Of a stretch of DNA of 64,000 bases, positions 1 through 9,568 are shown one piece after another (the first letter of the stretch is position 1; each line of letters opens with the position of its first letter). The notes beneath the pieces are model-generated. The model did no database searches and was not told the DNA's origin. It saw only the letters and a list, made by a program, of their open reading frames with translations. Both the position numbers and the translations under genes were made by a program. This DNA is from Saccharospirillaceae bacterium (lineage in GTDB: Bacteria; Pseudomonadota; Gammaproteobacteria; Pseudomonadales; Oceanobacteraceae): the NCBI GenBank assembly GCA_022448365.1, contig JAKVCS010000008.1:1-64000 (forward strand). The letters are read 5' to 3'.

Positions 1-165
1 GCTGTTGAACTGCCAGAAGGCGTTGAAATGGTAATGCCAGGTGACAACGTGACTCTGGAAGTGACTCTGATCGCTCCAATTGCGATGGACGAAGGTCTGC
101 GTTTCGCCATCCGTGAAGGCGGCCGTACAGTAGGCGCTGGTGTTGTAGCGACTATTGTCGAGTAA
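1..165 (+). CDS. tuf: Elongation factor Tu, C-terminal 54 residues (partial)
   Basis: The reading frame is open from the first base and ends with TAA at 163-165. The translated end ([21 protein letters not shown]) matches the last beta-barrel domain of EF-Tu, the GTPase that delivers aminoacyl-tRNA to the ribosome. Its place directly before the S10 operon fits the tuf copy that closes the str operon (rpsL-rpsG-fusA-tuf). The start and GTPase domain lie outside the window. A terminator follows, so it is probably transcribed apart from rpsJ. Confidence 0.95.
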   Translation, partial: AVELPEGVEMVMPGDNVTLEVTLIAPIAMDEGLRFAIREGGRTVGAGVVATIVE

Positions 166-228
166 TAAGAAATTACAATTTCTTATTACCGGTAAGTTTC
201 AAATAAATCAGAGACTTACAACAAAAAG

Positions 229-266
229 AAAAAGGCTTCATCCCTCGCGGGGTGCGGCCTTTTTTT
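229..266 (+). terminator. Rho-independent terminator after tuf
   Basis: The outer arms AAAAAGGC and GCCTTTTT enclose a second stem CATCCC/GGGGTG (one G-T pair) around a TCGC loop, and the element ends in a run of T. It separates the tuf transcript from the S10 operon promoter, which begins only a few bases later. Confidence 0.9.
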
Positions 267-272
267 ATTGGC

Positions 273-301
273 TTGACACTTTTTGTACAGCCGAATACAA
301 T
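273..301 (+). promoter_or_regulatory. Sigma-70 promoter of the S10 operon
   Basis: A perfect -35 TTGACA (273-278) is followed after exactly 17 bp by -10 TACAAT (296-301) and then a GC-rich discriminator, TCGCGTCCC. The expected transcript start near 308 leaves a leader of only about 70 nt before rpsJ, much shorter than the roughly 170-nt E. coli S10 leader that carries the L4 control site. Confidence 0.85.
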
Positions 302-329
302 TCGCGTCCCTTTTATTAGGGGAAATTAG

Positions 330-692
<363 letters not shown>

Positions 693-792
693 TCCGTAAG
701 GTTTTTTCCAGAACACACAGTGCTCTGTGTAACGCCCGTTCAACTGGGCGGCCATAGTGGGTTAAAGCCCCGTACACGAGAGGAAATACAAA
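693..792 (+). promoter_or_regulatory. Structured rpsJ-rplC spacer with two hairpins
   Basis: This 100-nt gap is long for an S10 operon. It contains ACACAG-tgct-CTGTGT (715-730) and CGCCC/GGGCG (733-750), then a purine-rich ribosome binding site (GAGAGGAAA) before rplC. There is no T run after either hairpin, so termination is unlikely. An RNA control or processing role is possible but inferred only from the structure. Confidence 0.4.
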
Positions 793-1425
793 ATGGCAAT
801 TGGTATTGTCGGTAAAAAAGCGGGTATGACTCGCGTATTTACCGAAGCAGGTCAATCTGTTGCTGTAACTGTTCTTGAAGTAGCGCCTAACCGCATTACT
901 CAAGTTAAAACCGCCGAAACAGACGGTTACAGTGCACTGCAGGTTACTTATGGTGAGAAGAAAGCTTCTCGCATTTCTAAACCAGAAGGTGGTCACTTCG
1001 CTAAAGCTAATGTTGAAGCGGGTCGTGGTCTTCTGGAATTCCGTACTGAAGAAGCGCTGGCAGTGGGTGAAAACCTGTCTGTTGAGCAATTCGAAGCGGG
1101 TCAGAAAGTAGATGTAACCGGTACTTCTAAAGGTAAAGGTTTCCAGGGTGGCGTTAAGCGCTGGAATTTCTCTACTCAGGACGCAACTCACGGTAACTCT
1201 CTGTCTCACCGTGCTCCTGGTTCTATCGGTCAATGTCAGACTCCAGGCCGCGTATGGAAAGGTAAGAAAATGGCAGGTCACATGGGTGCTGAGCAGGTAA
1301 CTACTCAGGGCTTAGAGGTTGTTCGCGTCGATGCTGAAAACAACCTGCTGTTGATCAAAGGTGCTGTTCCAGGTGCGACTGGTTCCGATGTAATTGTTAA
1401 ACCAGCTGTTAAGGCTAAGGGGTAA
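793..1425 (+). CDS. rplC: 50S ribosomal protein L3
   Basis: At 210 residues it compares with 209 in E. coli. L3 is an early-assembly 23S rRNA binder whose loop reaches the peptidyl transferase centre. The loop [20 protein letters not shown] keeps the glutamine that PrmB methylates in other bacteria. AGAGGAAA lies before the ATG, and the gene ends 3 nt before rplD. Confidence 0.97.
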   Translation: MAIGIVGKKAGMTRVFTEAGQSVAVTVLEVAPNRITQVKTAETDGYSALQVTYGEKKASRISKPEGGHFAKANVEAGRGLLEFRTEEALAVGENLSVEQFEAGQKVDVTGTSKGKGFQGGVKRWNFSTQDATHGNSLSHRAPGSIGQCQTPGRVWKGKKMAGHMGAEQVTTQGLEVVRVDAENNLLLIKGAVPGATGSDVIVKPAVKAKG

Positions 1426-1428
1426 GCA

Positions 1429-2031
1429 ATGGAACTGAAAACTAACTCTGGTGCAGCGGTAGCTGTTTCCGATGTAGCCTTTGGTCGTGAATTTAACGAA
1501 TCTCTGGTTCATCAGGTTGTAACTGCATACCTGGCCGGTGCTCGTCAGGGCTCTAAAGCTCAAAAGAACCGCTCTGATGTTGCTGGCGGTGGTGCTAAGC
1601 CATGGCGTCAAAAAGGAACCGGTCGTGCTCGTGCGGGTACTGCTAGTTCTCCGATCTGGCGTTCTGGTGGTGTTACTTTCGCAGCTCGTCCTCGTGACTT
1701 CTCTCAGAAAGTAAACAAGAAGATGTATCGCGCAGCGATGCAGGCCATTCTGTCTGAACTGGTTCGCCAGGAGCGTTTGATTGTTGCTGATTCTTTCGCA
1801 GTTGAATCTCATAAGACGAAAGAATTTGTTGCCAAACTGAATGAACTGAAGCTGGATAACGTGTTGATCGTTGCTGGCGAAGTAGACGAAAAACTGTATC
1901 TGGCAGCTCGTAACGTACCTCATGTGGGTGTTACTGAAGCTTCTGCTATCGATCCGGTTAGCCTGATTGCTTTCGATAAAGTTCTGGTGACGGTAGACGC
2001 TCTGAAAAAGCTTGAGGAGGCCTACGCATGA
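1429..2031 (+). CDS. rplD: 50S ribosomal protein L4
   Basis: At 200 residues (E. coli 201) it shows the conserved [14 protein letters not shown] segment of the extended loop that lines the exit tunnel. In E. coli L4 represses its own operon by binding the S10 leader; the short leader here leaves little room for that site. Its stop overlaps the start of rplW (ATGA), which suggests translational coupling. Confidence 0.97.
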   Translation: MELKTNSGAAVAVSDVAFGREFNESLVHQVVTAYLAGARQGSKAQKNRSDVAGGGAKPWRQKGTGRARAGTASSPIWRSGGVTFAARPRDFSQKVNKKMYRAAMQAILSELVRQERLIVADSFAVESHKTKEFVAKLNELKLDNVLIVAGEVDEKLYLAARNVPHVGVTEASAIDPVSLIAFDKVLVTVDALKKLEEAYA

Positions 2032-2324
2032 ACCAAGAACGTATCTATAAGGTGTTAGTAGCTCCGCACATCTCTGAAAAAGCAACCATCGTTGCAGAGA
2101 AAGCTGGTCAATACGTTTTCCGTGTTGCTCCTGATGCGACTAAGCCAGAAATCAAAAAAGCTGTTGAAGCTCTGTTCGAAGTGAAAGTTCAGTCCGTTCA
2201 GACCGTCAACATCAAAGGCAAGACCAAGCGTACCGCTCGCGGTATGGGTAAGCGCAACGATATTCGTAAAGCTTACGTTCGCCTGGTTGATGGCCAAGAC
2301 ATCGATTTTGCAGACGTGGAATAA
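2028..2324 (+). CDS. rplW: 50S ribosomal protein L23
   Basis: At 98 residues (E. coli 100) it carries the typical HISEKAT motif near the N-terminus and the basic [19 protein letters not shown] loop. L23 forms part of the tunnel exit and is the docking point for trigger factor and SRP. The start overlaps the last bases of rplD; rplB follows after 13 nt. Confidence 0.97.
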   Translation: MNQERIYKVLVAPHISEKATIVAEKAGQYVFRVAPDATKPEIKKAVEALFEVKVQSVQTVNIKGKTKRTARGMGKRNDIRKAYVRLVDGQDIDFADVE

Positions 2325-2337
2325 GGGGAGCTAAGTT

Positions 2338-3165
2338 ATGGCATTAGTAAAAACTAAACCGACTTCAGCTGGCCGCCGCCACCTTGTAAAAGTCGTTAAC
2401 AGTGAACTGCACAAAGGCAAGCCTTTCGCAGCTCTGTTAGAGAAGAAGTCTAAGTCTGGTGGTCGTAACAATAACGGTCGTATCACCACTCGTCACATTG
2501 GTGGTGGTCACAAACAACACTACCGTGTAATCGACTTCAAGCGTAACAAAGATGGTATCCCGGCTGTTGTTGAGCGTCTGGAATACGATCCGAACCGTAG
2601 CGCTAACATTGCTCTGCTGAAATATGCAGATGGTGAACGTCGTTACATTCTGGCACCAAAAGGCGTTTCTGCTGGTGATCAGATCATGTCCGGTGAAGAA
2701 GCTCCGATCAAGCCAGGTAGCGCAATGTCTTTGCGTAATATCCCGGTTGGTTCGGTAATTCATAATATCGAACTGAAGCCTGGTAAAGGTGGTCAGATCG
2801 CTCGTTCTGCGGGTACTTCTGCTCAGCTGGTTGCTCGCGATGGTGCTTACAGCACTCTGCGTCTGCGTTCCGGTGAGATGCGTAAGGTTTTGTCTGACTG
2901 TCGCGCGACCATGGGTGAAGTGGGTAACTCTGAACACGCTCTGCGTGAGCTGGGTAAAGCTGGTGCGTCACGCTGGCGTGGTGTTCGTCCTACCGTTCGC
3001 GGTGTTGTGATGAACCCTGTTGATCACCCACACGGTGGTGGTGAAGGGCGTACCTCTGGTGGTCGTCATCCAGTTACTCCTTGGGGCGTTCCGACTAAGG
3101 GCTACAAGACTCGTAAGAATAAGCGTACCGATAAACTGATCGTACGTCGTCGTTCTGCGAAATAA
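2338..3165 (+). CDS. rplB: 50S ribosomal protein L2
   Basis: The 275 residues (E. coli 273) include the highly conserved [13 protein letters not shown] segment, whose histidine lies close to the peptidyl transferase centre. L2 is needed for subunit joining. The GGGGAGCTAAGTT before the ATG provides the ribosome binding site. Confidence 0.98.
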   Translation: MALVKTKPTSAGRRHLVKVVNSELHKGKPFAALLEKKSKSGGRNNNGRITTRHIGGGHKQHYRVIDFKRNKDGIPAVVERLEYDPNRSANIALLKYADGERRYILAPKGVSAGDQIMSGEEAPIKPGSAMSLRNIPVGSVIHNIELKPGKGGQIARSAGTSAQLVARDGAYSTLRLRSGEMRKVLSDCRATMGEVGNSEHALRELGKAGASRWRGVRPTVRGVVMNPVDHPHGGGEGRTSGGRHPVTPWGVPTKGYKTRKNKRTDKLIVRRRSAK

Positions 3166-3182
3166 TTAAAGAGGATTGAACT

Positions 3183-3458
3183 GTGCCACGTTCATTGAAA
3201 AAAGGTCCATTTATTGACCATCACTTAATGAAGAAGGTAGAGGCTGCTCTTGAGAAGAACGACAAACGTCCGATCAAGACTTGGTCTCGCCGCTCCACAA
3301 TCTTTCCGGATTTCGTGGGGCTGACGATTGCTGTACACAACGGTCGTCAACACGTACCTGTTTTCGTAACTGAAGACATGGTTGGTCATAAACTCGGCGA
3401 ATTCGCTCTGACACGTACCTACAAAGGTCACGTGGCAGATAAGAAAGCCAAGCGTTAA
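3183..3458 (+). CDS. rpsS: 30S ribosomal protein S19
   Basis: The 91-residue protein (E. coli 92) begins with GTG, giving [14 protein letters not shown], the standard S19 N-terminus. AGAGGA lies about 7 nt before the GTG. S19 pairs with S13 in the 30S head and contacts the 50S subunit. The antisense frames here are shadows of the basic coding sequence. Confidence 0.97.
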   Translation: MPRSLKKGPFIDHHLMKKVEAALEKNDKRPIKTWSRRSTIFPDFVGLTIAVHNGRQHVPVFVTEDMVGHKLGEFALTRTYKGHVADKKAKR

Positions 3459-3473
3459 TAGGAGGGGTGAAGT

Positions 3474-3806
3474 ATGTCTGAAGTAGCCGCTGTATTACGT
3501 GGTGCTCGCTTATCTGCACAAAAAGCACGCCTGGTTGCGGATCAGATCCGCGGCAAAAACGTTGCTGAAGCGCTGGAAATCCTGGCATTCAGTGGTCGTA
3601 AAGGTGCCGACATCATGAAAAAAGTATTGGAATCTGCGATTGCCAATGCTGAGCACAATAACGGTGCTGATGTCGATGAGCTGAGCGTATCAACTGTGTT
3701 TGTTGATGAAGGTATGACTATGAAGCGTATTCGTCCACGTGCTAAAGGCCGTGCGGATCGTATCTTCAAGCGTACTTGTCACATCACTGTGAAAGTTTCT
3801 GAATAG
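3474..3806 (+). CDS. rplV: 50S ribosomal protein L22
   Basis: At 110 residues it matches the E. coli length. Its C-terminal hairpin ([15 protein letters not shown]) extends into the exit tunnel near the L4 loop and forms the constriction where macrolides bind. A strong AGGAGGGG site precedes the ATG. Confidence 0.97.
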   Translation: MSEVAAVLRGARLSAQKARLVADQIRGKNVAEALEILAFSGRKGADIMKKVLESAIANAEHNNGADVDELSVSTVFVDEGMTMKRIRPRAKGRADRIFKRTCHITVKVSE

Positions 3807-3817
3807 GAGTTGGTCAG

Positions 3818-4510
3818 ATGGGTCAAAAAGTTCATCCAACCGGTATCCGCTTAGGTATTACTAAAGACCACAATTCGGTCTGGTATGCCGGTAAGGATAA
3901 GTATGCCGACAACCTGCTGACTGACATCGCTGTTCGTTCTTTGATCGAAAAGCGTTTAGAAAAAGCTTCAGTGAGCAAAGTTGTTATCGAGCGTCCTGCG
4001 CAAAACGCTAAAGTTACCATTCACACTGCCCGTCCGGGTATCGTGATTGGCAAAAAAGGCGAAGATGTAGAAGTTCTGCGCAAAGACGTAAGTGAACTGA
4101 TGGGTATTCCGGTACACATCAATATTGAAGAAGTTCGTAAGCCAGATCTGGATGCCAAACTGGTAGCACAGAGCGTTGCTAGCCAGCTGGAGCGTCGTGT
4201 GATGTTCCGTCGTGCTATGAAGCGTGCAGTACAAAACGCTATGCGTGGTGGTGCTGAAGGTATCAAGATCCAGGTGAGCGGCCGTTTAGGTGGTGCTGAG
4301 ATCGCTCGTTCAGAGTGGTATCGCGAAGGTCGTGTTCCGCTGCATACTCTGCGTGCAGACATCGACTACGCAACTTACGAAGCACACACTACCTACGGTG
4401 TTATTGGCGTAAAGGTTTGGATCTTCAAAGGTGAGATCCTTGGCGGGATTCAAGAAGTCCGTGACCGCGCTAAGAGCAGCCAGGGTAAAAAGAAATCCGG
4501 TCGTTCATAA
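3818..4510 (+). CDS. rpsC: 30S ribosomal protein S3
   Basis: The 230-residue protein (E. coli 233) has the KH-domain loop [10 protein letters not shown] and a basic C-terminal tail. S3 is at the mRNA entry site and helps unwind message together with S4 and S5. The gene is 11 nt downstream of rplV, with TAGGAG overlapping the rplV stop. Confidence 0.97.
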   Translation: MGQKVHPTGIRLGITKDHNSVWYAGKDKYADNLLTDIAVRSLIEKRLEKASVSKVVIERPAQNAKVTIHTARPGIVIGKKGEDVEVLRKDVSELMGIPVHINIEEVRKPDLDAKLVAQSVASQLERRVMFRRAMKRAVQNAMRGGAEGIKIQVSGRLGGAEIARSEWYREGRVPLHTLRADIDYATYEAHTTYGVIGVKVWIFKGEILGGIQEVRDRAKSSQGKKKSGRS

Positions 4511-4522
4511 GGGGAATTAGAT

Positions 4523-4936
4523 ATGTTGTTACCAAAACGTACCAAGTTCCGTAAGGTTCAGACCGGCCGCAACCGTGGCCTGGCGATCCGTGGCTCTAAA
4601 GTGAGCTTCGGTGAATTCGGCCTGAAGGCGACTGGTCGTGGTCGTATGACCTCACGTCAGATCGAAGCCGCACGTCGTGCTATGACCCGTAAGGTTAAGC
4701 GTGGTGGTAAGATCTGGATCCGCGTCTTCCCAGACAAACCTATTACAGCCAAGCCTCTGGAAGTTCGTCAGGGTAAAGGTAAGGGTAATGTTGAGTACTG
4801 GGTTGCTCAGATTCAACCGGGTCGCGTCCTGTACGAAATGGAAGGTGTTCCTGAAGAGCTGGCGCGTGAAGCGTTCTCTCTTGCCGCAGCGAAACTGCCT
4901 TTCAAAACTGAATTTGTTAAACGGACGGTGCTGTGA
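4523..4936 (+). CDS. rplP: 50S ribosomal protein L16
   Basis: The 137 residues (E. coli 136) begin [19 protein letters not shown], diagnostic of L16. The protein contacts A-site tRNA. The segment [15 protein letters not shown] covers the region of the arginine hydroxylated by RoxA in E. coli. Its TGA stop shares one base with the rpmC ATG. Confidence 0.97.
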   Translation: MLLPKRTKFRKVQTGRNRGLAIRGSKVSFGEFGLKATGRGRMTSRQIEAARRAMTRKVKRGGKIWIRVFPDKPITAKPLEVRQGKGKGNVEYWVAQIQPGRVLYEMEGVPEELAREAFSLAAAKLPFKTEFVKRTVL

Positions 4937-5127
4937 TGAATGCAAGTGAGCTGAAAGAAAAATCAGTGGCTGAGCTGCAATCTCAGCTTGAAGAACTGTT
5001 GAGCGATCAATTCAAACTGCGTATGCAGAAGTCTACTGGTCAACTGGGTCAGTCCCACCTGATCAAGCAGACTCGTCGTGATATCGCTCGCGTTAAAACC
5101 GTGCTGGCACAGAAGGCAGGTGAATAA
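4936..5127 (+). CDS. rpmC: 50S ribosomal protein L29
   Basis: With the ATG at 4936 the protein has 63 residues, as in E. coli, starting [14 protein letters not shown]. An in-frame GTG at 4933 would add one residue but lies inside the rplP stop region and lacks family support. L29 sits beside L23 at the tunnel exit. Overlap with the rplP stop implies coupled translation. Confidence 0.96.
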   Translation: MNASELKEKSVAELQSQLEELLSDQFKLRMQKSTGQLGQSHLIKQTRRDIARVKTVLAQKAGE

Positions 5128-5129
5128 TC

Positions 5130-5390
5130 ATGACTGAGACAACTGTTCGTACCCTGAGTGGTCGTGTCGTGAGCAACAAGATGGACAAGTCCATCACCGT
5201 TCTGGTTGAACGTCGCGTAAAGCATCCGATCTATAAAAAGTTCGTGAAAAAGTCAACCAAGGTTATGGCCCACGACGCCAATAACGAGTGTCAGATTGGT
5301 GACACCGTTACTGTTAAAGAGTCACGCCCTTTGTCTAAAAACAAGACTTGGGCGCTGGTAAGTATCGACGAGCGCGCCGCCAAGGTTTAA
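5130..5390 (+). CDS. rpsQ: 30S ribosomal protein S17
   Basis: The 86-residue OB-fold protein (E. coli 84) shows the family core [21 protein letters not shown]17 is a primary binder of the 16S 5' domain. It starts 2 nt after the rpmC stop, so translation is probably coupled. Confidence 0.97.
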   Translation: MTETTVRTLSGRVVSNKMDKSITVLVERRVKHPIYKKFVKKSTKVMAHDANNECQIGDTVTVKESRPLSKNKTWALVSIDERAAKV

Positions 5391-5421
5391 CACCAGGCGC
5401 AGTTAGTAAGGAGCGATAGGC

Positions 5422-5790
5422 ATGATCCAAACGCAAACCATGCTTGACGTTGCTGATAACAGTGGCGCGAAGCGAGTTCAGTGCATCAAAGTACTGGGTG
5501 GCTCGCATCGTCGCTACGCTGGCATCGGCGACTTGATCAAAGTGTCCGTTAAGGAAGCAATTCCTCGCGGTAAAGTTAAGAAAGGTCAGGTGATGACCGC
5601 AGTAGTTGTGCGTACCCGTAAAGGTGTACGTCGTCCGGACGGTTCTATTATCCGTTTTGACGTCAACTCTGCTGTACTGTTGAACGCATCTAATGCGCCA
5701 ATTGGTACCCGTATCTTTGGCCCTGTTACTCGTGAACTGCGTTCTGAGCAATTCATGAAAATCATTTCCCTGGCACCAGAAGTGCTGTAG
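5422..5790 (+). CDS. rplN: 50S ribosomal protein L14
   Basis: The 122 residues (E. coli 123) begin [20 protein letters not shown], the L14 signature. L14 forms an intersubunit bridge and is the docking surface for the silencing factor RsfS. The spacer from rpsQ is 31 nt and holds AAGGAG. Confidence 0.97.
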   Translation: MIQTQTMLDVADNSGAKRVQCIKVLGGSHRRYAGIGDLIKVSVKEAIPRGKVKKGQVMTAVVVRTRKGVRRPDGSIIRFDVNSAVLLNASNAPIGTRIFGPVTRELRSEQFMKIISLAPEVL

Positions 5791-5802
5791 GGAGGGGTGA
5801 CT

Positions 5803-6117
5803 ATGTTAAAGATTCGCAAAAATGACGAAGTAGTAGTTATTGCTGGTAAAGACAAAGGCAAGCGCGGCAAGGTACAGAAAGTACTGGCTGACGGTCGTTT
5901 GATTGTTGCTGGCATTAACATGGTGAAGAAACACCAAAAACCAAACCCGTACCTGCAACAGCCAGGTGGTATCGTTGATAAAGAAGCCGGTATTCAGGCA
6001 TCTAACGTTGCTATCTGGAATGCTAAGACTGAAAAGGCTGACCGTGTTGGCTTTAAGGTTGAAGGCGAAAGCAAGGTACGTATCTTCAAATCCACAGGCG
6101 AACAACTGGACGCCTAA
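5803..6117 (+). CDS. rplX: 50S ribosomal protein L24
   Basis: The 104-residue protein matches the E. coli length and has the KOW-type core [16 protein letters not shown]24 is an assembly initiator. ATG 5803 is chosen over GTG 5797, which lies inside the Shine-Dalgarno GGAGGGG (5791-5797) that serves this start. Confidence 0.96.
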   Translation: MLKIRKNDEVVVIAGKDKGKRGKVQKVLADGRLIVAGINMVKKHQKPNPYLQQPGGIVDKEAGIQASNVAIWNAKTEKADRVGFKVEGESKVRIFKSTGEQLDA

Positions 6118-6135
6118 TCGGACCTGGATACTGCT

Positions 6136-6675
6136 ATGTCACGTTTAGAAAAACTGTACAAAGAAGAAGTAGTAGCCAAGCTGAAAGAAGAGTTTGGTTA
6201 CGATAATGTAATGCAGGTGCCTAAGATCACTAAGATCACCCTGAACATGGGTGTTGGTGAAGCTTTGGGTGACAAGAAGTTGCTGGACAGCGCGGTTGCC
6301 GATATGGAAACCATCGCTGGTCAGAAAGTTGTTGTTACTAAGGCACGTAAGTCGGTAGCGGGCTTCAAGGTTCGTGAAGGCTGGCCAATTGGCTGTAAAG
6401 TAACCCTGCGTCGCGACCGCATGTGGGAATTCCTGGACCGTCTGGTAGATATCTCTCTGCCACGTGTTCGTGACTTCCGCGGTATCAACCCGAAATCATT
6501 CGATGGTCGTGGTAACTACAGCATGGGTGTGAAGGAACAGATTATCTTCCCGGAAATTGAATACGATAAAGTAGACAAAATCCGTGGTATGGATATCACC
6601 ATCACTACTACAGCTAACACTAACGACGAAGGCCGCGCTCTGCTGAAAGCGCTGCAGTTCCCGTTCCGTAACTAA
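6136..6675 (+). CDS. rplE: 50S ribosomal protein L5
   Basis: At 179 residues it equals E. coli L5. The conserved [10 protein letters not shown] and GIKEQ-like ([11 protein letters not shown]) segments are present. L5 carries 5S rRNA into the subunit with L18 and touches P-site tRNA. In E. coli the S8 repressor site is at the start of this gene; no comparison could be made here. Confidence 0.97.
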   Translation: MSRLEKLYKEEVVAKLKEEFGYDNVMQVPKITKITLNMGVGEALGDKKLLDSAVADMETIAGQKVVVTKARKSVAGFKVREGWPIGCKVTLRRDRMWEFLDRLVDISLPRVRDFRGINPKSFDGRGNYSMGVKEQIIFPEIEYDKVDKIRGMDITITTTANTNDEGRALLKALQFPFRN

Positions 6676-6687
6676 GGAGTTTGTAAC

Positions 6688-6993
6688 ATGGCAAAGATTG
6701 GCATGAAGCAGCGTGAACTGAAGCGTGAAAAGTTGGTCGCTAAGTTCGGCGCTAAGCGTGAAGAACTGAAAGCCATCATCAAAAACCCTAACTCTTCTGA
6801 CGAAGAGCGTTGGGATGCACAAATAGCACTGCAAAAGCTGCCGCGCGATTCTTCCGCCAGCCGTCTGCAGCGCCGTTGTCAGATGACAGGTCGTCCTCAC
6901 GGTGTATACCGTAAGTTCAAACTGTCACGCATTAAGTTGCGCGAAGAAGGCATGAAGGGTAATGTCCCTGGCCTGAAAAAAGCTAGTTGGTAA
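6688..6993 (+). CDS. rpsN: 30S ribosomal protein S14 (zinc-independent form)
   Basis: This is the long 101-residue type of S14 without CxxC zinc ligands (one Cys, in [16 protein letters not shown]). S14 is in the 30S head near S10 and S19. The gene is followed by an unusually long and structured 126-nt spacer before rpsH. Confidence 0.97.
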   Translation: MAKIGMKQRELKREKLVAKFGAKREELKAIIKNPNSSDEERWDAQIALQKLPRDSSASRLQRRCQMTGRPHGVYRKFKLSRIKLREEGMKGNVPGLKKASW

Positions 6994-7016
6994 GCAATTC
7001 CCAAAAGCTGTAGAAT
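6987..7016 (+). promoter_or_regulatory. Possible internal promoter before rpsH
   Basis: TTGGTA (6987-6992) lies 18 bp before TAGAAT (7011-7016), which is followed by a GCGCGCC discriminator like those of other promoters in this window. The -35 box overlaps the rpsN stop. It would start a transcript around 7022 with a leader of about 100 nt before rpsH. Confidence 0.45.
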
Positions 7017-7103
7017 GCGCGCCTGTTTTTTGTTCCGTTGCTGATTTTTTGAGCAGCGGGTGATAGGTGCGCGTTTTGTACTGCTGTATGGGGCGCTGTA
7101 CAA
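7017..7103 (+). promoter_or_regulatory. Structured RNA between rpsN and rpsH
   Basis: Three helices can be drawn. GCGCGCCT (7017-7024) pairs with AGGTGCGC (7065-7072), enclosing CCGTTGCT (7035-7042) paired with AGCAGCGG (7052-7059). A third stem, TTGTAC (7076-7081) with GTACAA (7098-7103), lies just before the rpsH ribosome binding site. The arrangement resembles a ribosomal-protein leader, but the ligand is unknown. Confidence 0.45.
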
Positions 7104-7119
7104 CCGAGGTATATTTAAA

Positions 7120-7512
7120 ATGAGTATGCAAGATACGTTGGCGGATATGTTCACCCGCATTCGTAATGCCCAGCAAGCTGGTCATACGAATGTGAGCATG
7201 CCGTCTTCAAAGATTAAAAAATCCGTAGCCCAGGTTCTTGAAGCCGAAGGTTACATTGGTGGTTTTTCTGTCGATGAGGCTGTTAAAGCAACAATGACCA
7301 TCGACCTGAAATACTACGAAGGTAAGCCAGTTATCGAACGTATTGAACGTGTTAGCCGTCCAGGCCTGCGTCAGTACAAAGGTGCTGCTGAGCTGCCAAA
7401 AGTAGAGGCAGGCTTAGGCGTTGCTATCGTTTCCACTTCTAAAGGCGTTATGACTGATCGTGCTGCTCGTGCTGCGGGCGTTGGCGGTGAAGTTATCGCG
7501 ACCGTATTCTAA
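7120..7512 (+). CDS. rpsH: 30S ribosomal protein S8
   Basis: With the ATG at 7120 the protein begins [16 protein letters not shown] and has 130 residues, exactly as in E. coli. The open frame extends upstream to 7060, but that stretch covers RNA stems and has no family match. S8 binds 16S helix 21 and in E. coli represses the spc operon. Its own long structured leader here makes autogenous control worth considering. Confidence 0.96.
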   Translation: MSMQDTLADMFTRIRNAQQAGHTNVSMPSSKIKKSVAQVLEAEGYIGGFSVDEAVKATMTIDLKYYEGKPVIERIERVSRPGLRQYKGAAELPKVEAGLGVAIVSTSKGVMTDRAARAAGVGGEVIATVF

Positions 7513-7524
7513 GGAGTATTAACG

Positions 7525-8058
7525 ATGTCTCGCGTAGCAAAGGCTCCTGTCGCTATCCCAGCCGGTGTTGAAGTAAAACTGGCTGACGACAAAATTTCGA
7601 TTAAAGGTAAGCAAGGTCAGTTAGACCTGGACGTTCACGCTTCTGTGGCTATCAGCCAGGAAGAGAGCGTACTGAAGTTTGCTCCAAAATCTAACGACAA
7701 AGCGTCTAACGCTTTGGCTGGTACTTTCCGTGCTCTGGTTAACAACATGGTGAAAGGTGTATCAGAAGGTTTTGAGAAAAAGCTGATCCTGCAAGGTGTT
7801 GGTTACCGTGCGAAAGCATCAGGCAACACGCTGAATCTGTCATTAGGCTTCTCTCATCCTGTAGATTATGAGCTGCCAGAAGGCGTTAAAGCCGAAACTC
7901 CTAGCCAAACTGAAGTTGTTATCAAAGGTATCGACAAGCAGAAAGTTGGTCAGGTTGCAGCTGAAATCCGGGGCTACCGTCCACCAGAGCCTTATAAAGG
8001 TAAAGGTGTTCGTTATGCAGATGAAAATGTGCGTCGTAAAGAAGCCAAGAAAAAGTAA
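7525..8058 (+). CDS. rplF: 50S ribosomal protein L6
   Basis: The 177-residue protein equals E. coli L6 and ends with the conserved [19 protein letters not shown] tail. L6 lies near the sarcin-ricin loop, where translational GTPases dock. AAGGAG is 9 nt before the ATG. Confidence 0.97.
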   Translation: MSRVAKAPVAIPAGVEVKLADDKISIKGKQGQLDLDVHASVAISQEESVLKFAPKSNDKASNALAGTFRALVNNMVKGVSEGFEKKLILQGVGYRAKASGNTLNLSLGFSHPVDYELPEGVKAETPSQTEVVIKGIDKQKVGQVAAEIRGYRPPEPYKGKGVRYADENVRRKEAKKK

Positions 8059-8068
8059 GGTCTAGGCC

Positions 8069-8419
8069 ATGAATGAGAAGAAAAAAGCTCGTTTGCGCCG
8101 TGCTCAGAAAACTCGCTCACATATCCGTGAGAAGAGCTCGGTACGTCTGTGCGTTCATCGTACGCCCAGACACATCTACGCACAGATCATCTCTGCCAAT
8201 GGCGCTACCGTCCTGGCAACTGCTTCGACTGTAGAAGCCGATCTGCGTAACGAAATCACTGGTAATGTTAACGCTGCTACTAAAGTTGGTGAGCTGATCG
8301 CAGAACGTGCGAAAGCTGCCGGCGTAACCAAAGTTGCGTTCGATCGTTCCGGTTTCAAATACCATGGTCGTGTTAAAGCTCTGGCTGATGCGGCTCGTGA
8401 AAACGGCCTGGAATTCTAA
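8069..8419 (+). CDS. rplR: 50S ribosomal protein L18
   Basis: The 116 residues (E. coli 117) have the basic N-terminus followed by [15 protein letters not shown] and the C-terminal [21 protein letters not shown]18 binds 5S rRNA with L5. The gene is 10 nt from rplF. Confidence 0.97.
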   Translation: MNEKKKARLRRAQKTRSHIREKSSVRLCVHRTPRHIYAQIISANGATVLATASTVEADLRNEITGNVNAATKVGELIAERAKAAGVTKVAFDRSGFKYHGRVKALADAARENGLEF

Positions 8420-8431
8420 AGGGTAAAGATC

Positions 8432-8941
8432 ATGGCAAATAATGAACGTGTAGAACGTAACGAAAGCGAACTGCAAGAGAAGCTGGTTCAGGTCAATCGT
8501 GTAGCCAAAGTGGTAAAAGGTGGTCGTATTTTCGCCTTCACTGCTCTGACTGTGGTTGGCGATGGCGCCGGTCGTGTAGGTTTTGGTCGTGGTAAGTCTC
8601 GTGAAGTGCCAATGGCAATTCAAAAGGCTATGGAACAAGCAAAACGCAACATGGTTACCGTTCAGCTGGACGGCAGCACTCTGCAATACCCAGTTAAAGC
8701 CCGCCACTCTGGTGCTCAGGTTTATATGCAGCCTGCATCAGAAGGTACTGGTATCATCGCCGGTGGCGCGATGCGTGCCGTGCTGGAGATGGTTGGTGTT
8801 AAGAACGTACTGGCCAAGTGCTATGGCTCGACTAACCCGGTGAACGTTGTTCGTGCAACTTTCAACGGTCTGGCTCAGATGAAATCACCTGAGCAGGTTG
8901 CAGCTAAACGTGGCAAGTCTGTTGAAGAGATTCTGGGGTAA
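8432..8941 (+). CDS. rpsE: 30S ribosomal protein S5
   Basis: The 169-residue protein (E. coli 167) contains the double-stranded-RNA-like fold with [20 protein letters not shown]5 shapes the decoding accuracy interface with S4 and the mRNA entry channel. The ATG is 12 nt after rplR. Confidence 0.97.
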   Translation: MANNERVERNESELQEKLVQVNRVAKVVKGGRIFAFTALTVVGDGAGRVGFGRGKSREVPMAIQKAMEQAKRNMVTVQLDGSTLQYPVKARHSGAQVYMQPASEGTGIIAGGAMRAVLEMVGVKNVLAKCYGSTNPVNVVRATFNGLAQMKSPEQVAAKRGKSVEEILG

Positions 8942-8946
8942 TTGTT

Positions 8947-9132
8947 ATGGCTAAGAAAACCGTAAAAGTAACCCAAACTCGCAGTACGATTGGCAAATTG
9001 CCTAAGCACCGTGAAACCATGAAAGGTTTGGGTCTGCGTCGTATTGGTCACACTGTCGAATTGGAAGACACTCCTTCTGTTCGCGGCATGATCAACCAAG
9101 TTCAATACATGGTTAAGGTCGAAGGAGAGTAA
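8947..9132 (+). CDS. rpmD: 50S ribosomal protein L30
   Basis: The 61 residues (E. coli 59) show the family pattern [18 protein letters not shown] and [20 protein letters not shown]. The gene lies 5 nt after rpsE and one base before rplO, in the standard spc order. Confidence 0.97.
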   Translation: MAKKTVKVTQTRSTIGKLPKHRETMKGLGLRRIGHTVELEDTPSVRGMINQVQYMVKVEGE

Positions 9133-9133
9133 T

Positions 9134-9568
9134 ATGCGTCTCAATGAATTGAGCCCAGCTCCTGGTTCCAAGCCTGTCGCTAAACGTGTTGGCCGTGGTA
9201 TCGGCTCTGGTCTTGGTAAGACTGGTGGTCGTGGTCACAAAGGTCAGAAATCTCGTTCCGGCGGTAAGGTTGCACCAGGTTTTGAAGGCGGTCAGATGCC
9301 TATTCACCGTCGTCTTCCTAAATTCGGTTTCACCTCGCGTAAGGCACAATACGTTGCTGAAATTCGTTTGAACGAATTAGCGCTGGTTGAGGGCGATGTG
9401 GTAGATCTGGCTGCACTGAAAGCTGCTGACGTGATCGGCGAGAAGATTAAAGAAGCTCGTGTGATTCTGTCCGGTGAAGTGAAGACGGCTGTAACCGTAA
9501 AAGGTTTAAAAGTCACTAAAGGCGCTAAAGCTGCTATTGAAGCGGCAGGTGGAAAGGTCGAAGACTAA
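9134..9568 (+). CDS. rplO: 50S ribosomal protein L15
   Basis: At 144 residues it equals E. coli L15. The Gly/Arg-rich N-terminal extension ([20 protein letters not shown]) threads into 23S rRNA. Its TAA overlaps the secY ATG (TAATG), coupling the last ribosomal gene of this stretch to the translocon gene. Confidence 0.97.
   Translation: MRLNELSPAPGSKPVAKRVGRGIGSGLGKTGGRGHKGQKSRSGGKVAPGFEGGQMPIHRRLPKFGFTSRKAQYVAEIRLNELALVEGDVVDLAALKAADVIGEKIKEARVILSGEVKTAVTVKGLKVTKGAKAAIEAAGGKVED

Noticed and set aside
1312-2085. Antisense frame of 257 codons across rplC, rplD and rplW
   Set aside because: It crosses three certain ribosomal genes and reflects their biased codons; no ribosome binding site or family features.
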